Below are positions 18,144 through 26,695 of a stretch of DNA of 64,000 nucleotides, piece after piece. A model generated the notes under the pieces. That model ran no database searches and was not told the DNA's origin. It saw only the letters and a list, made by a program, of their open reading frames with translations. Within the stretch, counting starts at the first letter, position 1, and each line of letters starts with the position of its first letter. Made by a program: the position numbers and the translations under genes. This DNA is from Pyrinomonadaceae bacterium (lineage in GTDB: Bacteria > Acidobacteriota > Blastocatellia > Pyrinomonadales > Pyrinomonadaceae): positions 124,001 to 188,000 of the forward strand of contig JAIBCC010000004.1 in the NCBI GenBank assembly GCA_019694395.1, in the 5' to 3' direction.

Positions 18144-18650
18144 TTAGTAAACGATTTTTTCACTCGTAATCTGTTTTTTCTTAATCTTTATTATAAAAAT
18201 TTTATCATATTCGCTTTCATCCAAAGCATTAAATTTGTCTTCTTTTGCCAAAATATTCGCCAGCATCGGAGTGGTTGTATTATGACCGACTATGACAAAA
18301 GTTTTCGATTTAGAAGCCAACAAGTTTTTGGCTAATTCATCCAATTCGGTGTGATCATAGATTTGAATTTGCAACCGATACTTGTCATAAAGATTTATTG
18401 CAGAAGGAGTTACGGTATCACGCGTGCGAATGAAATTGGTTGAAAAAATTTCATCAGGGCGATATTTTTTGACTACTTCCAACAATTTTTCCGCCCGTTT
18501 TTTTCCTGCTTCGGTCAAATTCGGATTTGCTTTATCCGCAGTCGGCGAAACGTCTTTTTCGGCGTGGCGCATCAAAATAAAGATTTTATCCTGGGCAAAA
18601 TTAATGTTGGCAAATGCAAAAAGGAGCAAACTGAACAAAATAACTTTCAT
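18144..18650 (-). CDS. Secreted histidine phosphatase family protein
   Basis: This 168-residue protein of the phosphoglycerate mutase/SixA superfamily has a signal peptide (VILFSLLLFAFANINFAQ). The catalytic motif LMRHAEKD contains the phospho-accepting His (residue 29), and a second motif VIVGHNTTT lies about 90 residues on. ALxxRDTV-like positions are present as IRTRDTVTPS. Export implies a periplasmic phosphatase. Its substrate cannot be told from sequence. It is transcribed divergently from proA with a 48-nt gap. Confidence 0.82.
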   Translation of the reverse strand: MKVILFSLLLFAFANINFAQDKIFILMRHAEKDVSPTADKANPNLTEAGKKRAEKLLEVVKKYRPDEIFSTNFIRTRDTVTPSAINLYDKYRLQIQIYDHTELDELAKNLLASKSKTFVIVGHNTTTPMLANILAKEDKFNALDESEYDKIFIIKIKKKQITSEKIVY

Positions 18651-18661
18651 AACTTAACAAA

Positions 18662-18691
18662 TTGCGGGTAACTGTTTGAATAGAATATATT
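18662..18691 (+). promoter_or_regulatory. Possible sigma70-type promoter for proA
   Basis: TTGCGG (18662-18667) and TATATT (18686-18691) are separated by 18 nt and lie just before the proA ATG at 18699. The match is weak at the -35 box and the leader would be very short. Confidence 0.25.
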
Positions 18692-18698
18692 ATCAATA

Positions 18699-19886
18699 AT
18701 GAATTTGGAAACGAAAAACGCAGTTTTAGAAACCTTAGCCCGACTGCTCGCCGAAAATAAACAGCAAATTATTGAAGCCAATCAAAAAGATGTCAAGGCT
18801 TGCTCAGGCGATGATGCGGTAATTTTAGACAGATTAAAAGTTGACGAAAACAAGGTCGAAAAAATGATTTCGGCAGTTGAAAAAGTCATTGAACTTGAAA
18901 ATCCGGTCGGCAAAATCCTTTACACACACCTCCGTGAAGATGGTTTAAAAATTGAAAATCGCACCGTTCCGTTCGGCACAATTCTGATTATTTACGAAGC
19001 CCGCCCCGATGTTGCTGTCGAAGCCGCCATTATCGCACTCAAAGCCGGAAATAGAATTTTGCTGAAAGGCGGCAAAGAAGCCAAAAACACCAATCTTTAT
19101 CTGTGCGTATTGTGGCAAAAAGCCCTTGAACAAAACGGAGAGGATATAAATTTCGTCAAATATCTCGATATTTCACGCGAAGAAGCCCGTGAATTGATTG
19201 CCGGAAATCGTGAAAAATTTGATGTTGTGATTCCACGCGGCGGCGAAACTTTGATTGATTTTGTTCTCAAAAACTCAAAAGCTCCGGTCATTGTCAGCGG
19301 GCGCGGCAATAATTTTGCTTACATTGACCGTGAAGCAGATTTTGAAATGGCTTTGGAAATCATTTTGAACGGCAAATCGCGTTTAAGCGTCTGCAATGCG
19401 CTCGACAAAGTTTTGATTGATGAAAAACTTCCCGATTTAGAGCAAAAAATCAACCAAATTGTAAATGCCCTGCATAGCCAAAGTATTGAGGTGCTTGGAG
19501 ATGCGTCGGTTCATTATGTTAATCCCTCGGTCAGATTATTTGGTGATGAGGCAATTTGGTTTGAAGAATTTTTATCAGCCAAAATGGTAGTGGCGGTTGT
19601 TTCAAACATTGATGAAGCAATCGAAAAAATCAATAAATATTCGGGCGGACATTCTGCGACAATCATCACTAAAAATTCGGAGACTGCGGAAAAATTCTTG
19701 AACGAAGTTGATTGCGCGGCGGTTTTTCACAATGCTTCGACCAGATTTACCGATGGCGGCGAATTCGGTTTGGGTGCGGAGATCGCTATTTCAACTCAAA
19801 AACTGCATTTTCGCGGTCCGCTTGGCGTGCAGCATTTGCTGACCAATAAATGGTTTGGATTTGGCAACGGACAGATTAGGAAATAG
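18699..19886 (+). CDS. proA: Glutamate-5-semialdehyde dehydrogenase (gamma-glutamyl phosphate reductase) ProA
   Basis: ProA reduces gamma-glutamyl phosphate to glutamate semialdehyde in proline synthesis. The 395-residue protein shows the aldehyde-dehydrogenase-like fold with PFGTILIIYEARPDVAVEAA, ALKAGNRILLKGGKEA, VIPRGGETLI, the catalytic Cys segment RLSVCNALDKVLID, and HNASTRFTDGGEFGLGAEIAISTQKLH near the C-terminus. proB follows 126 nt downstream with a repeat element between them; the usual order is proB-proA, so the order is reversed here. Confidence 0.96.
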   Translation: MNLETKNAVLETLARLLAENKQQIIEANQKDVKACSGDDAVILDRLKVDENKVEKMISAVEKVIELENPVGKILYTHLREDGLKIENRTVPFGTILIIYEARPDVAVEAAIIALKAGNRILLKGGKEAKNTNLYLCVLWQKALEQNGEDINFVKYLDISREEARELIAGNREKFDVVIPRGGETLIDFVLKNSKAPVIVSGRGNNFAYIDREADFEMALEIILNGKSRLSVCNALDKVLIDEKLPDLEQKINQIVNALHSQSIEVLGDASVHYVNPSVRLFGDEAIWFEEFLSAKMVVAVVSNIDEAIEKINKYSGGHSATIITKNSETAEKFLNEVDCAAVFHNASTRFTDGGEFGLGAEIAISTQKLHFRGPLGVQHLLTNKWFGFGNGQIRK

Positions 19887-19891
19887 ATTAT

Positions 19892-19999
19892 TTTTTAACG
19901 CAAGGGCGCAAAGGGTGGAAGGCGCAAAGATTTTCAAAGAAAAGATAAAAAAATATTTAAAACCTTTGCGTCTTTGTCTCTCTGCGACTTTGCGTTTAA
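19892..19999. repeat. Inverted repeat element, 8-nt unit family, between proA and proB
   Basis: The left arm (19892-19934) reads TTTTTTAACGCAAGGGCG, CAAAGGGTGG, AAGGCGCAAAG. The right arm (19961-19999) reads AACCTTTGCGTCTTTGTC, TCTCTGCGAC, TTTGCGTTTAA. It is the same family as 986-1126. The right arm stops 13 nt before the proB ATG, so it forms the proB leader. Confidence 0.8.
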
Positions 20000-20012
20000 T
20001 TTATTGTTTTTA

Positions 20013-20774
20013 ATGAAAAAGAAACTCGTCTTAAAAATAGGAACATCAACCCTTACCGCTGGAACAAAACTTATTTCGCGTGGCAAAATCGAAGATATTG
20101 GGCGGCAAATTTTAGAATTGAGCGATGATTTTGACATCGTCTTGGTTTCGTCCGGCGCGATTGCAACCGCCAGACAATATATCAAAGTTTCGGGTTGGGA
20201 TAGTTTGGTCGGTTCAAAACAAGCGATGGCGGCAATCGGGCAACCACTTTTGATGCGGATCTATCACGAAATTTTCAGCGATTTCGGCATCCGCACAGCG
20301 CAATGTTTGATGACTTACCGCGATTTTGAAAATGAAACTTCGCGGGAAAATACGCTCAACACAATCAACGAACTCATTAAACATGGCTTTATTCCAATCA
20401 TCAACGAAAACGATACCACCGCCGTCGAAGAAATTATTTTGGGCGATAATGACAAACTTTCAGCGTTGGTCGCAACCTTGATTCAAGCCGATTTATTAGT
20501 GCTTGCGAGCGATATTGACGGGCTTTTTGACAAAAATCCGCACTTGCACGAGGACGCAAAATTAATTACCGAAATTACGAATATTGATGAAGCAAAAAGT
20601 TTGGTCGAAGAACGTGATTCGGGATTGGGAACGGGCGGAATGAATTCAAAATTAGAAGCCGCTATTATTTGCCAAAAAGAAGGGATTGAAACCTGGATTA
20701 TCAACGGGGGAAATAAAAACTTCCTCACAGATGCGCTCATGGGAAAGAGTCAATGCACTAAATTTTTAAATTAA
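20013..20774 (+). CDS. proB: Glutamate 5-kinase ProB (without PUA domain)
   Basis: ProB phosphorylates glutamate at the first step of proline synthesis. The amino-acid-kinase fold is clear: VLKIGTSTLT, DDFDIVLVSSGAIATAR, SKQAMAAIGQPLLM, FIPIINENDTTA, FGDND-type LGDNDKLSALVA, LVLASDIDGLFDKNP and GTGGMNSKLEAA. At 253 residues it lacks the C-terminal PUA domain found in the E. coli enzyme, a common short form. I start at ATG 20013; an upstream TTG would translate the repeat arm. Confidence 0.95.
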   Translation: MKKKLVLKIGTSTLTAGTKLISRGKIEDIGRQILELSDDFDIVLVSSGAIATARQYIKVSGWDSLVGSKQAMAAIGQPLLMRIYHEIFSDFGIRTAQCLMTYRDFENETSRENTLNTINELIKHGFIPIINENDTTAVEEIILGDNDKLSALVATLIQADLLVLASDIDGLFDKNPHLHEDAKLITEITNIDEAKSLVEERDSGLGTGGMNSKLEAAIICQKEGIETWIINGGNKNFLTDALMGKSQCTKFLN

Positions 20775-20816
20775 AACTTTTTCAGCCATGATTTCGTTTT
20801 ATTTAAACGAGATAAA

Positions 20817-21632
20817 ATGAACGCTCCGCAAACATCCAATTATTATCCTAAAAAACGATGGAAACATTTCCGAAACCGGATAAAAAAAGACGAAATTTCT
20901 CCCTCAATAATTTCCGTATCAGAATCAACTTCTGAAGAGAAGGCTGTCTTTATCTGCAATACCTACTTACATTTAGCAACTGCAATCGGTTGGTTTATCG
21001 CCCTCGAAGTTTTTCTGTTAAAGTTTGGAGTTGCTCAAATGGTAATTGATGGATTTATTGCGGTTGGACGCGGATTTATTTTTGTCTTTTTGGCACTGAT
21101 AATTTTGCTTTGGCTTTTCTTCTCATTTGTCAAACTGTTAATAGAATCTGAATCTTCTAAAGAGCAGTATATCGGGTTTGGAATGCGTGTTTTTGTATCT
21201 TCATTTATTTTTGCACCCCTACTATCTCTATATGAAAAAAACTATGGAATCGAACTAATTTTGGAAGCGGGAATTATTACAATTGGTTTATCTTTGGGAA
21301 TTACGGCAGTCGCTTTCCTGACGCACAAAGATTTTTCATTTTTGCTTCCGATTTTAGTCATAAGTTGCTTTTTGACAATTGGATTCTTTATTACAGGGAT
21401 AATTTTCAGATTTTCAATTCAGAATGTTGTGGCACTAATTTTGGTAGCTTTGGCGGCTGGATGGATGTTGTATGAAACTTCAAAAGTTTTGCACCGTTAC
21501 CAAATTAATCAGCACGTTGCGGCATCAATAGCTTTATTTAGCAGCATTGAGTTTCTTTTCTTAGCTATTTTGCGGAGCTATCGAACAAGTTCTTCTATCC
21601 AAAATTACAAAAACGATTCAAACGCTCAATAA
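20817..21632 (+). CDS. Bax inhibitor-1 (BI-1/YccA) family membrane protein
   Basis: This 271-residue multi-pass protein has a cytoplasmic N-terminus of about 60 residues and seven hydrophobic segments from residue 65 to 260. The family signature is at the C-terminus: GWMLYETSKVLHRYQINQHVAAS followed by IEFLFLAILR, matching the BI-1 pattern of a small-residue/D-or-E region before the last helix. Characterised bacterial members are pH-sensitive calcium leak channels; function here is by homology only. A hairpin terminator follows directly. Confidence 0.78.
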   Translation: MNAPQTSNYYPKKRWKHFRNRIKKDEISPSIISVSESTSEEKAVFICNTYLHLATAIGWFIALEVFLLKFGVAQMVIDGFIAVGRGFIFVFLALIILLWLFFSFVKLLIESESSKEQYIGFGMRVFVSSFIFAPLLSLYEKNYGIELILEAGIITIGLSLGITAVAFLTHKDFSFLLPILVISCFLTIGFFITGIIFRFSIQNVVALILVALAAGWMLYETSKVLHRYQINQHVAASIALFSSIEFLFLAILRSYRTSSSIQNYKNDSNAQ

Positions 21633-21633
21633 A

Positions 21634-21665
21634 AAAGAGACAAGATTTTGCAACCTTGCCTCTTT
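21634..21665. terminator. Bidirectional rho-independent terminator
   Basis: AAAGAGACAAG (21634-21644) pairs with CTTGCCTCTTT (21655-21665) with one mismatch. On the minus strand the stem is followed by a T-run, so it mainly serves the M16 peptidase gene; it also ends the BI-1 gene. Confidence 0.7.
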
Positions 21666-21689
21666 AACTCTTTTTGAGTTTGACTGAAA

Positions 21690-24473
21690 CTACTCAGCTT
21701 TATTGCCTTCGGCATCCAGAATATTGATTGCCCATCCCAATTCTTTGAGTTTGGGTTCAATCACTTTTCTGTCGCCGACAATAACAATTGCCATTTTGTC
21801 CGGGGTTAAATACTTATTGGCAACGCGATTGACATCAGCCAGAGTTACTGCATTGACTTTGCCAATGTAATCGTTGAAATAAGTATCAGGTAAACCGTAA
21901 GTAACGAGGTTTGAAAGCTGTCCCGAAATTTGCTGAACTGTTTCAAATCCAGCCGGATAACGGCGAATGATTGATTGTTTGTTTGATTCCAGATCAGCCG
22001 CCGTTACTGGAATTGAACCGCGCATTCCGTTAATTTCTTTCAAAAATTCAACGACCGCTTCTTTGGTTGAACCTGTTTGGATTTCACCCGAAGCCGAAAA
22101 TGGTCCAGCACCGCGACGATATGAAAAACTGCTGTATGCGCCGTAAGTGTAGCCTTTGTCTTCGCGGAGATTCATAAACAATCTGCCTGAACTTCCGCCG
22201 CCAAGAACCGAATTCATCACTTGAACGGCATAGTAATCAGGATTATCACGCGAAATTCCGACTTGACCGATAGAAACGGAAGATTGAGCTGCACCCGGTT
22301 TATCAACAATGTAAATTCCCGGCTGAGCCATATATTCCGAAGGAACCGCAGTTGACGGAGGAGTAACCCCGCCCGCTTTCCAACCGGCAAAGGCTTTTTC
22401 CAATTTCGCCACTAATGTTTTTTGGTCAACGTCGCCAACCACGATCAAAGTTGCATTATTCGGACGATAATATGAATCGTAGAATTTAACCAAATCGTCG
22501 CGGCTCATTGCCCGAAGGCTCTTTTCATCACCATTGATCTGACGACCATATGGCTGATTTCCGTAAAGAACTTTGTTATAAACTACGTTTGAAACAAAGG
22601 TCGGACTTGATTTTTGCTGCAAGAATTGTCCGACTGCACGGCGACGAGTTCGTTCCAGTTCATCAGCCGGAAATGACGGATTTACAATTACATCAGCAAA
22701 AATATCCAAAGTTTGATCAAGATTTTTGGTCAAAGTCTGCATTGAAACAGTTGAGCCATCCCATCCGGCATTAGCGTTGACGCTGGAACCGATTTCCTGC
22801 AATTGGTTGGAAATGTCGGTAACTGAACGGGTTTTCGTGCCTTGGCTCAACAAACTTGCCGTCATTGAAGCGACACCTGTTTTGTCAGCCGAATCAAGCG
22901 TTGCACCTGCATTCAAAACCAAATTCATCGAAACGATCGGCAACTCATTTTGATTGACCAACCAAACATTCAAACCGTTGGAAAGTTTTGTTTTTTCGAT
23001 TTTCGGTAAAACCAAACTCGGATTTGGTCCCGGTTTCGGCAGCATTGCTTTTTGGGCGGCAAGTTTAGCCGGATCCATTTTCTTTCCGCCGCTGGCTGTG
23101 GTCGGTTTGTTGTCGTTCGGGTTGGTGCGCGGAGCCGGATTTTTGCTTGGTAAATAGGTCATTACCAAACGATTTCCGTTCAAATATTTGTTGGCTACGC
23201 GCTGCACATCCGCCGGAGTAACCTTGCGAACTTCATCCAGATCGGATTGTAAAGTATCTGCTTTTCCTTTGAATCCGACGTTGCTGGCAAGCTGTCCGCC
23301 TTTACCCAAAACGGTTTGGAGACGGAAAATTGATTGGGCTTCCATGCCATTGACGACACGATTGATTTCTTCAGCCGTCGGCGGCTCTTTTTTGATTCGT
23401 TCAATTTCGTTATTGATTTCTTTTTCAATTTCCGCCAAATCTTTGCCCGGACGAGCAGTAGCAGAAATTTGGAACATTCCCGCAATTTCGTTTGAACCGT
23501 TGAAAGCTCCGATTTGTTGAACCAATTCTTTGCCAAAATTCAAATTGCTTTGTAAACGCGAGCTTCTGCCGCCTGAGAGAACACTGCCCAGAATTCTGAG
23601 CGCAGCATCATCGGGCGAATCCTGCGGAACACCGTGCCAAACCATATAAAGACGCGGCAAGGGCACAGTATCTTCGTAACTCTTGCGAACTTCGCCGCTT
23701 AAAGCCGGTTGCGTAGGAGTTGGACGCTTAACGTCTGCACCTTTGGCAATCGGACCAAAATATTTTTCAACCCAGGCGCGGGCTTGTTTTTCGTCAAATT
23801 TTCCGGCAATCGCCAAAACAGCATTGTTCGGCACATAGTAGGTGCGGAAAAAGCCTTTGACATCATCCATCGAAGCGGCGGAAAGGTCAGACATTGAGCC
23901 AATCACATCCCAGCTATAAGGATGTTCTTTCGGATACATTACTTCTAAAATTCTTTCCGAAGCAGTTCCGCCCGGGACATTATCAACCCGCTGACGGCGT
24001 TCATTTTTGACCACATCGCGCTGATTGTCGAGTTTTTCCTGCGACATTGCTTCCAACAGTCCGCCCATCCGGTCGGCTTCCAGATACAAAGCCAGTTCCA
24101 AAAAGTTTGAAGGAACTGTTTCGTAATAATAAGTGCGGTCTTCGTTTGTCGTCCCGTTGACGCTCGCACCTGCTTCACTCAATGAACTCAAATAATCATT
24201 TTCATAATTCTTTGAGCCCTGGAACATCATATGTTCAAAAAGGTGTGCGAAACCTGTTTTTCCCGGCGTTTCGTTTTTTGAACCGACGTGGTAAAAAACG
24301 TTGACGGAAACAATCGGCGTAGAATCGTCTTGATGCAAGACCACCCGCAAACCATTTTTTAATGTGTATTCCTTAATGTTTAATTTCGGTAAAACGGTTT
24401 TGCTTTGTCCAAAAGCAGTCATCGGCACAAACAAAGCGACCGTCAGGAAAAAAAGGGCTAATTTCCTCAGCAT
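21690..24473 (-). CDS. Two-domain M16 zinc peptidase (insulinase/pitrilysin family), secreted
   Basis: This 927-residue protein carries a signal peptide (LALFFLTVALFVPMTAFGQ). The first M16 domain (residues 35-430) has the inverse zinc motif H77-L-F-E-H81 and a downstream glutamate in ELALYLEADRM, so it should be catalytic. A proline-rich linker (around 440-475) leads to a second M16 domain (485-920) without HxxEH, the usual pairing of active and inactive halves that form a clamshell. The substrate is likely peptides in the periplasm. It lies downstream of the sigma/anti-sigma pair on the same strand with a 127-nt gap, and may belong to that regulon. Confidence 0.92.
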   Translation of the reverse strand: MLRKLALFFLTVALFVPMTAFGQSKTVLPKLNIKEYTLKNGLRVVLHQDDSTPIVSVNVFYHVGSKNETPGKTGFAHLFEHMMFQGSKNYENDYLSSLSEAGASVNGTTNEDRTYYYETVPSNFLELALYLEADRMGGLLEAMSQEKLDNQRDVVKNERRQRVDNVPGGTASERILEVMYPKEHPYSWDVIGSMSDLSAASMDDVKGFFRTYYVPNNAVLAIAGKFDEKQARAWVEKYFGPIAKGADVKRPTPTQPALSGEVRKSYEDTVPLPRLYMVWHGVPQDSPDDAALRILGSVLSGGRSSRLQSNLNFGKELVQQIGAFNGSNEIAGMFQISATARPGKDLAEIEKEINNEIERIKKEPPTAEEINRVVNGMEAQSIFRLQTVLGKGGQLASNVGFKGKADTLQSDLDEVRKVTPADVQRVANKYLNGNRLVMTYLPSKNPAPRTNPNDNKPTTASGGKKMDPAKLAAQKAMLPKPGPNPSLVLPKIEKTKLSNGLNVWLVNQNELPIVSMNLVLNAGATLDSADKTGVASMTASLLSQGTKTRSVTDISNQLQEIGSSVNANAGWDGSTVSMQTLTKNLDQTLDIFADVIVNPSFPADELERTRRRAVGQFLQQKSSPTFVSNVVYNKVLYGNQPYGRQINGDEKSLRAMSRDDLVKFYDSYYRPNNATLIVVGDVDQKTLVAKLEKAFAGWKAGGVTPPSTAVPSEYMAQPGIYIVDKPGAAQSSVSIGQVGISRDNPDYYAVQVMNSVLGGGSSGRLFMNLREDKGYTYGAYSSFSYRRGAGPFSASGEIQTGSTKEAVVEFLKEINGMRGSIPVTAADLESNKQSIIRRYPAGFETVQQISGQLSNLVTYGLPDTYFNDYIGKVNAVTLADVNRVANKYLTPDKMAIVIVGDRKVIEPKLKELGWAINILDAEGNKAE

Positions 24474-24599
24474 TGCAAAAACTCCTTATAATTATATTCA
24501 AAATAGTTATTTTATAAGTTAAAAGGCAAACTTGTTTTTCGCAAATTTGCCTTGATGAGTTTCCCGTTATTTTTGGATATTTTACAAATCTTTACAATT

Positions 24600-25421
24600 C
24601 TAAATCGTTACCTTCGCAATTGCGGCGATTCTCTTACGGTCAGAAACCATCACGCCGCCCGGTTTTTCCTTGGTAATGGCAAAGAGTTTTGGATTTTTGA
24701 ATTTCAGATTGGCTTTGATCGGAACTAAAACTTCCCCGTTTTCTTTAATATCAAATACGCCACCGTCAATCGGAGTTTTTTCGTCCTGAGTTTCGTCAAA
24801 AATCCAAAGCTGATATTCCTCTTTGGTCACATCATTCACGGCTAAACCTTTGAACTTCATAAAGCCTTTTTGTTCGGCTTCGCTCCAAACGACTTCGCCC
24901 AAAACTTCTTTGTCATTGGCAGGATTAACCCAATTCGTTTTTTTCAAATCTTTGGCTGAGGCAAGTAATTCATTGTATTGTTCGTTAGTTGTTAAAACTT
25001 TTTTCGGAACTTCGACAATTAGTTCTTTTGGTTTTTGCAGGTTTATCCAAATGCTGAAACCTAAAGCGAGACAGGCAATTCCGGCAAATGCCCAGCCGAG
25101 CCATTGAATGAACGGACGTTTCGGTTCAAAAGAAAATGTCGGTTGAAGTTCTTCATTTAATTGAGTTTCAGAGGATTTTTTAGCAAAAAATGCGCTGGCA
25201 TCCGCTAAAATTTTGCTTCGCAGATGCTCCGGCATCGGTTCGATTTCATCCAAATTGGTCAAACCGATTGCGCTTGCCGTTAATTCAAGCGAATTATCCT
25301 TTTTTAATTCCGGGTAAAACTTTTCCAATTCTTTTAATTCGGCTGACTCTTCCGCGTTCAAGCCGAACAAAATTTGGTCGGTCAGAAGGTCAAGCATTCT
25401 TTCTCTGCCATTACTACTCAT
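24600..25421 (-). CDS. Anti-sigma factor, RskA-like
   Basis: This 273-residue membrane protein has an N-terminal cytoplasmic part (1-105) with the anti-sigma-type helices (LTDQILFGLNAEESAELKEL). One transmembrane segment follows (WLGWAFAGIACLALGFSIWI), then an extracytoplasmic RskA C-terminal domain with GEVVWSEAEQKGFMKFKGL, YQLWIFDE and VFAITKEKPGGV-like ending. RskA proteins hold an ECF sigma factor at the membrane and release it by regulated proteolysis. It overlaps its sigma gene by 4 nt (ATGA), which fixes both start and partner. It lacks a clear HxxxCxxC zinc motif. Confidence 0.87.
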   Translation of the reverse strand: MSSNGRERMLDLLTDQILFGLNAEESAELKELEKFYPELKKDNSLELTASAIGLTNLDEIEPMPEHLRSKILADASAFFAKKSSETQLNEELQPTFSFEPKRPFIQWLGWAFAGIACLALGFSIWINLQKPKELIVEVPKKVLTTNEQYNELLASAKDLKKTNWVNPANDKEVLGEVVWSEAEQKGFMKFKGLAVNDVTKEEYQLWIFDETQDEKTPIDGGVFDIKENGEVLVPIKANLKFKNPKLFAITKEKPGGVMVSDRKRIAAIAKVTI

Positions 25422-25963
25422 GATGCGATTGCCTCCTTTAAACCTAAATTTTCCCTTATCTGCAAAAGCCCGCGTCGGGCGTGAGTTTTAACCGTCCCAA
25501 TCGGCATTCCGGTCAAACTCGAAATTTCCTGATGCGATAAGCCTTGATAAATCGAAAGCTGTAAAACCTGACGTTGTTCGGGACGAAGCTTGGTCAATTC
25601 TTTCGCTGCTTCTTTCGCCTCTACGCCAACCTGCAAATTTTGATGAAAATTAACGCTCGGCTCGACCAAAATATCGTCCAGTGAATCGGCACTGACCTGC
25701 CGCTGATATTTTCGCACACGGTCAATCAAACGCCGACGGGCAATCATTGCCACAAAAGTCGTTTCCGAAGCCTGTTTTTCATCAAAACGCTCCGCATTTT
25801 TCCAAATATCAATAAAGGTCTCTTGCACTGCGTCCTCTGCTTCATCCACATTAGGCAGCATTCGACGCGCCAATGACCAGACAAGACCGCCGTATGTGTC
25901 CAAACAATCTTGAACAGCGGTCTTGTCTCCTTCGGCAATACGTTGAAGAATAGCTTTGGTCAA
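25418..25963 (-). CDS. ECF RNA polymerase sigma factor (SigK-like, partner of RskA)
   Basis: This 181-residue sigma factor has region 2 with NVDEAEDAVQETFIDIWKNAERFD (the -10 and core-binding helices) and region 4 with LRPEQRQVLQLSIYQGLSHQEISSLTGM followed by GTVKTHARRGL. It is translationally coupled to the RskA-type anti-sigma factor. A fasciclin-domain gene lies upstream, the same trio as sigK-rskA-mpt70/83 in mycobacteria, which suggests the fasciclin protein is a target. Confidence 0.92.
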   Translation of the reverse strand: MTKAILQRIAEGDKTAVQDCLDTYGGLVWSLARRMLPNVDEAEDAVQETFIDIWKNAERFDEKQASETTFVAMIARRRLIDRVRKYQRQVSADSLDDILVEPSVNFHQNLQVGVEAKEAAKELTKLRPEQRQVLQLSIYQGLSHQEISSLTGMPIGTVKTHARRGLLQIRENLGLKEAIAS

Positions 25964-25987
25964 TTTAAATCCTTTGAGTTGGTTTTG

Positions 25988-26033
25988 GGGCTTTGGCTTT
26001 ATTTTTAATTCTTAAATTTCAAAACCAAAGCCC
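25988..26033. promoter_or_regulatory. Strong inverted repeat between fasciclin and sigma genes
   Basis: GGGCTTTGGCTTT (25988-26000) pairs with AAAACCAAAGCCC (26021-26033), 12 of 13 positions, loop 20 nt. No T-run follows on either strand, so it is more likely an attenuator, mRNA-stabilising hairpin or operator than a simple terminator. Confidence 0.5.
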
Positions 26034-26059
26034 GTTTATATAATTTGCTTTTATATAAT

Positions 26060-26584
26060 TTATTTCGGCATCAGAACAGTGTCAATAACGTGAATGACAC
26101 CATTAGAAGTCATAATGTCGGTTTTGACAACGTTTGACTTATCAATCATTACTTTTCCGCCTTTAGCCTTAACTTTAACAGTTTGACCTTGAACGGTTTT
26201 GGCTGATTTCAATTTGACTACATCAGCAGCAGTTACTTTTCCGGCAACAACGTGATAGGTCAAAATTTTGGTTAATAACTCTTTATTTTCCGGTTTCAAA
26301 AGATTTTCGATTGTTCCGCCCGGCAATTTGGCAAAGGCTTCGTCAGTCGGTGCAAAAACCGTGAAAGGACCGTTACCTTTTAAGGTGTCAACCAATCCGG
26401 CTGCTTTAACAGCGGCAACCAAAGTATTGAACATTCCGGCAGAAACTGCGGTGTCAACAATATCTTTGGTTTCAGTTGAAACTTTTACAGTTGTTTTTGC
26501 ATTTGAATGATTCGCTGTTTGAGCAAAAACTGTCAAAGAACCTAAAGCTAAAACACACACTAAACCTAATACTAATTTTTTCAT
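26060..26584 (-). CDS. Secreted fasciclin (FAS1) domain protein
   Basis: This 174-residue exported protein has a signal peptide ([19 protein letters not shown]) and a single FAS1 domain covering residues 38-172. The H1 box is visible as [17 protein letters not shown] and the H2 box as [14 protein letters not shown], with [15 protein letters not shown] between. FAS1 domains mediate adhesion or matrix binding. A good ribosome-binding site (AGGGAG) precedes the ATG. It stands next to the ECF sigma/RskA pair and is a likely regulon member by analogy with the MPT70/MPT83 system. Confidence 0.93.
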   Translation of the reverse strand: MKKLVLGLVCVLALGSLTVFAQTANHSNAKTTVKVSTETKDIVDTAVSAGMFNTLVAAVKAAGLVDTLKGNGPFTVFAPTDEAFAKLPGGTIENLLKPENKELLTKILTYHVVAGKVTAADVVKLKSAKTVQGQTVKVKAKGGKVMIDKSNVVKTDIMTSNGVIHVIDTVLMPK

Positions 26585-26695
26585 TTTAAAATCTCCCTTT
26601 GTTCGTTTTTTATTTTTTTATACTGCAGCCTTGTTAAAGGCTTTGAATGTGAATTCGACAGTTTTAAAGAAACAGTTTCAAAAGAGTAAAAAAAA

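Noticed and set aside
19974..20012. TTG start for proB
   Set aside because: It would translate the repeat arm (LCDFAFN); family members start at MxxKLVLKIG.
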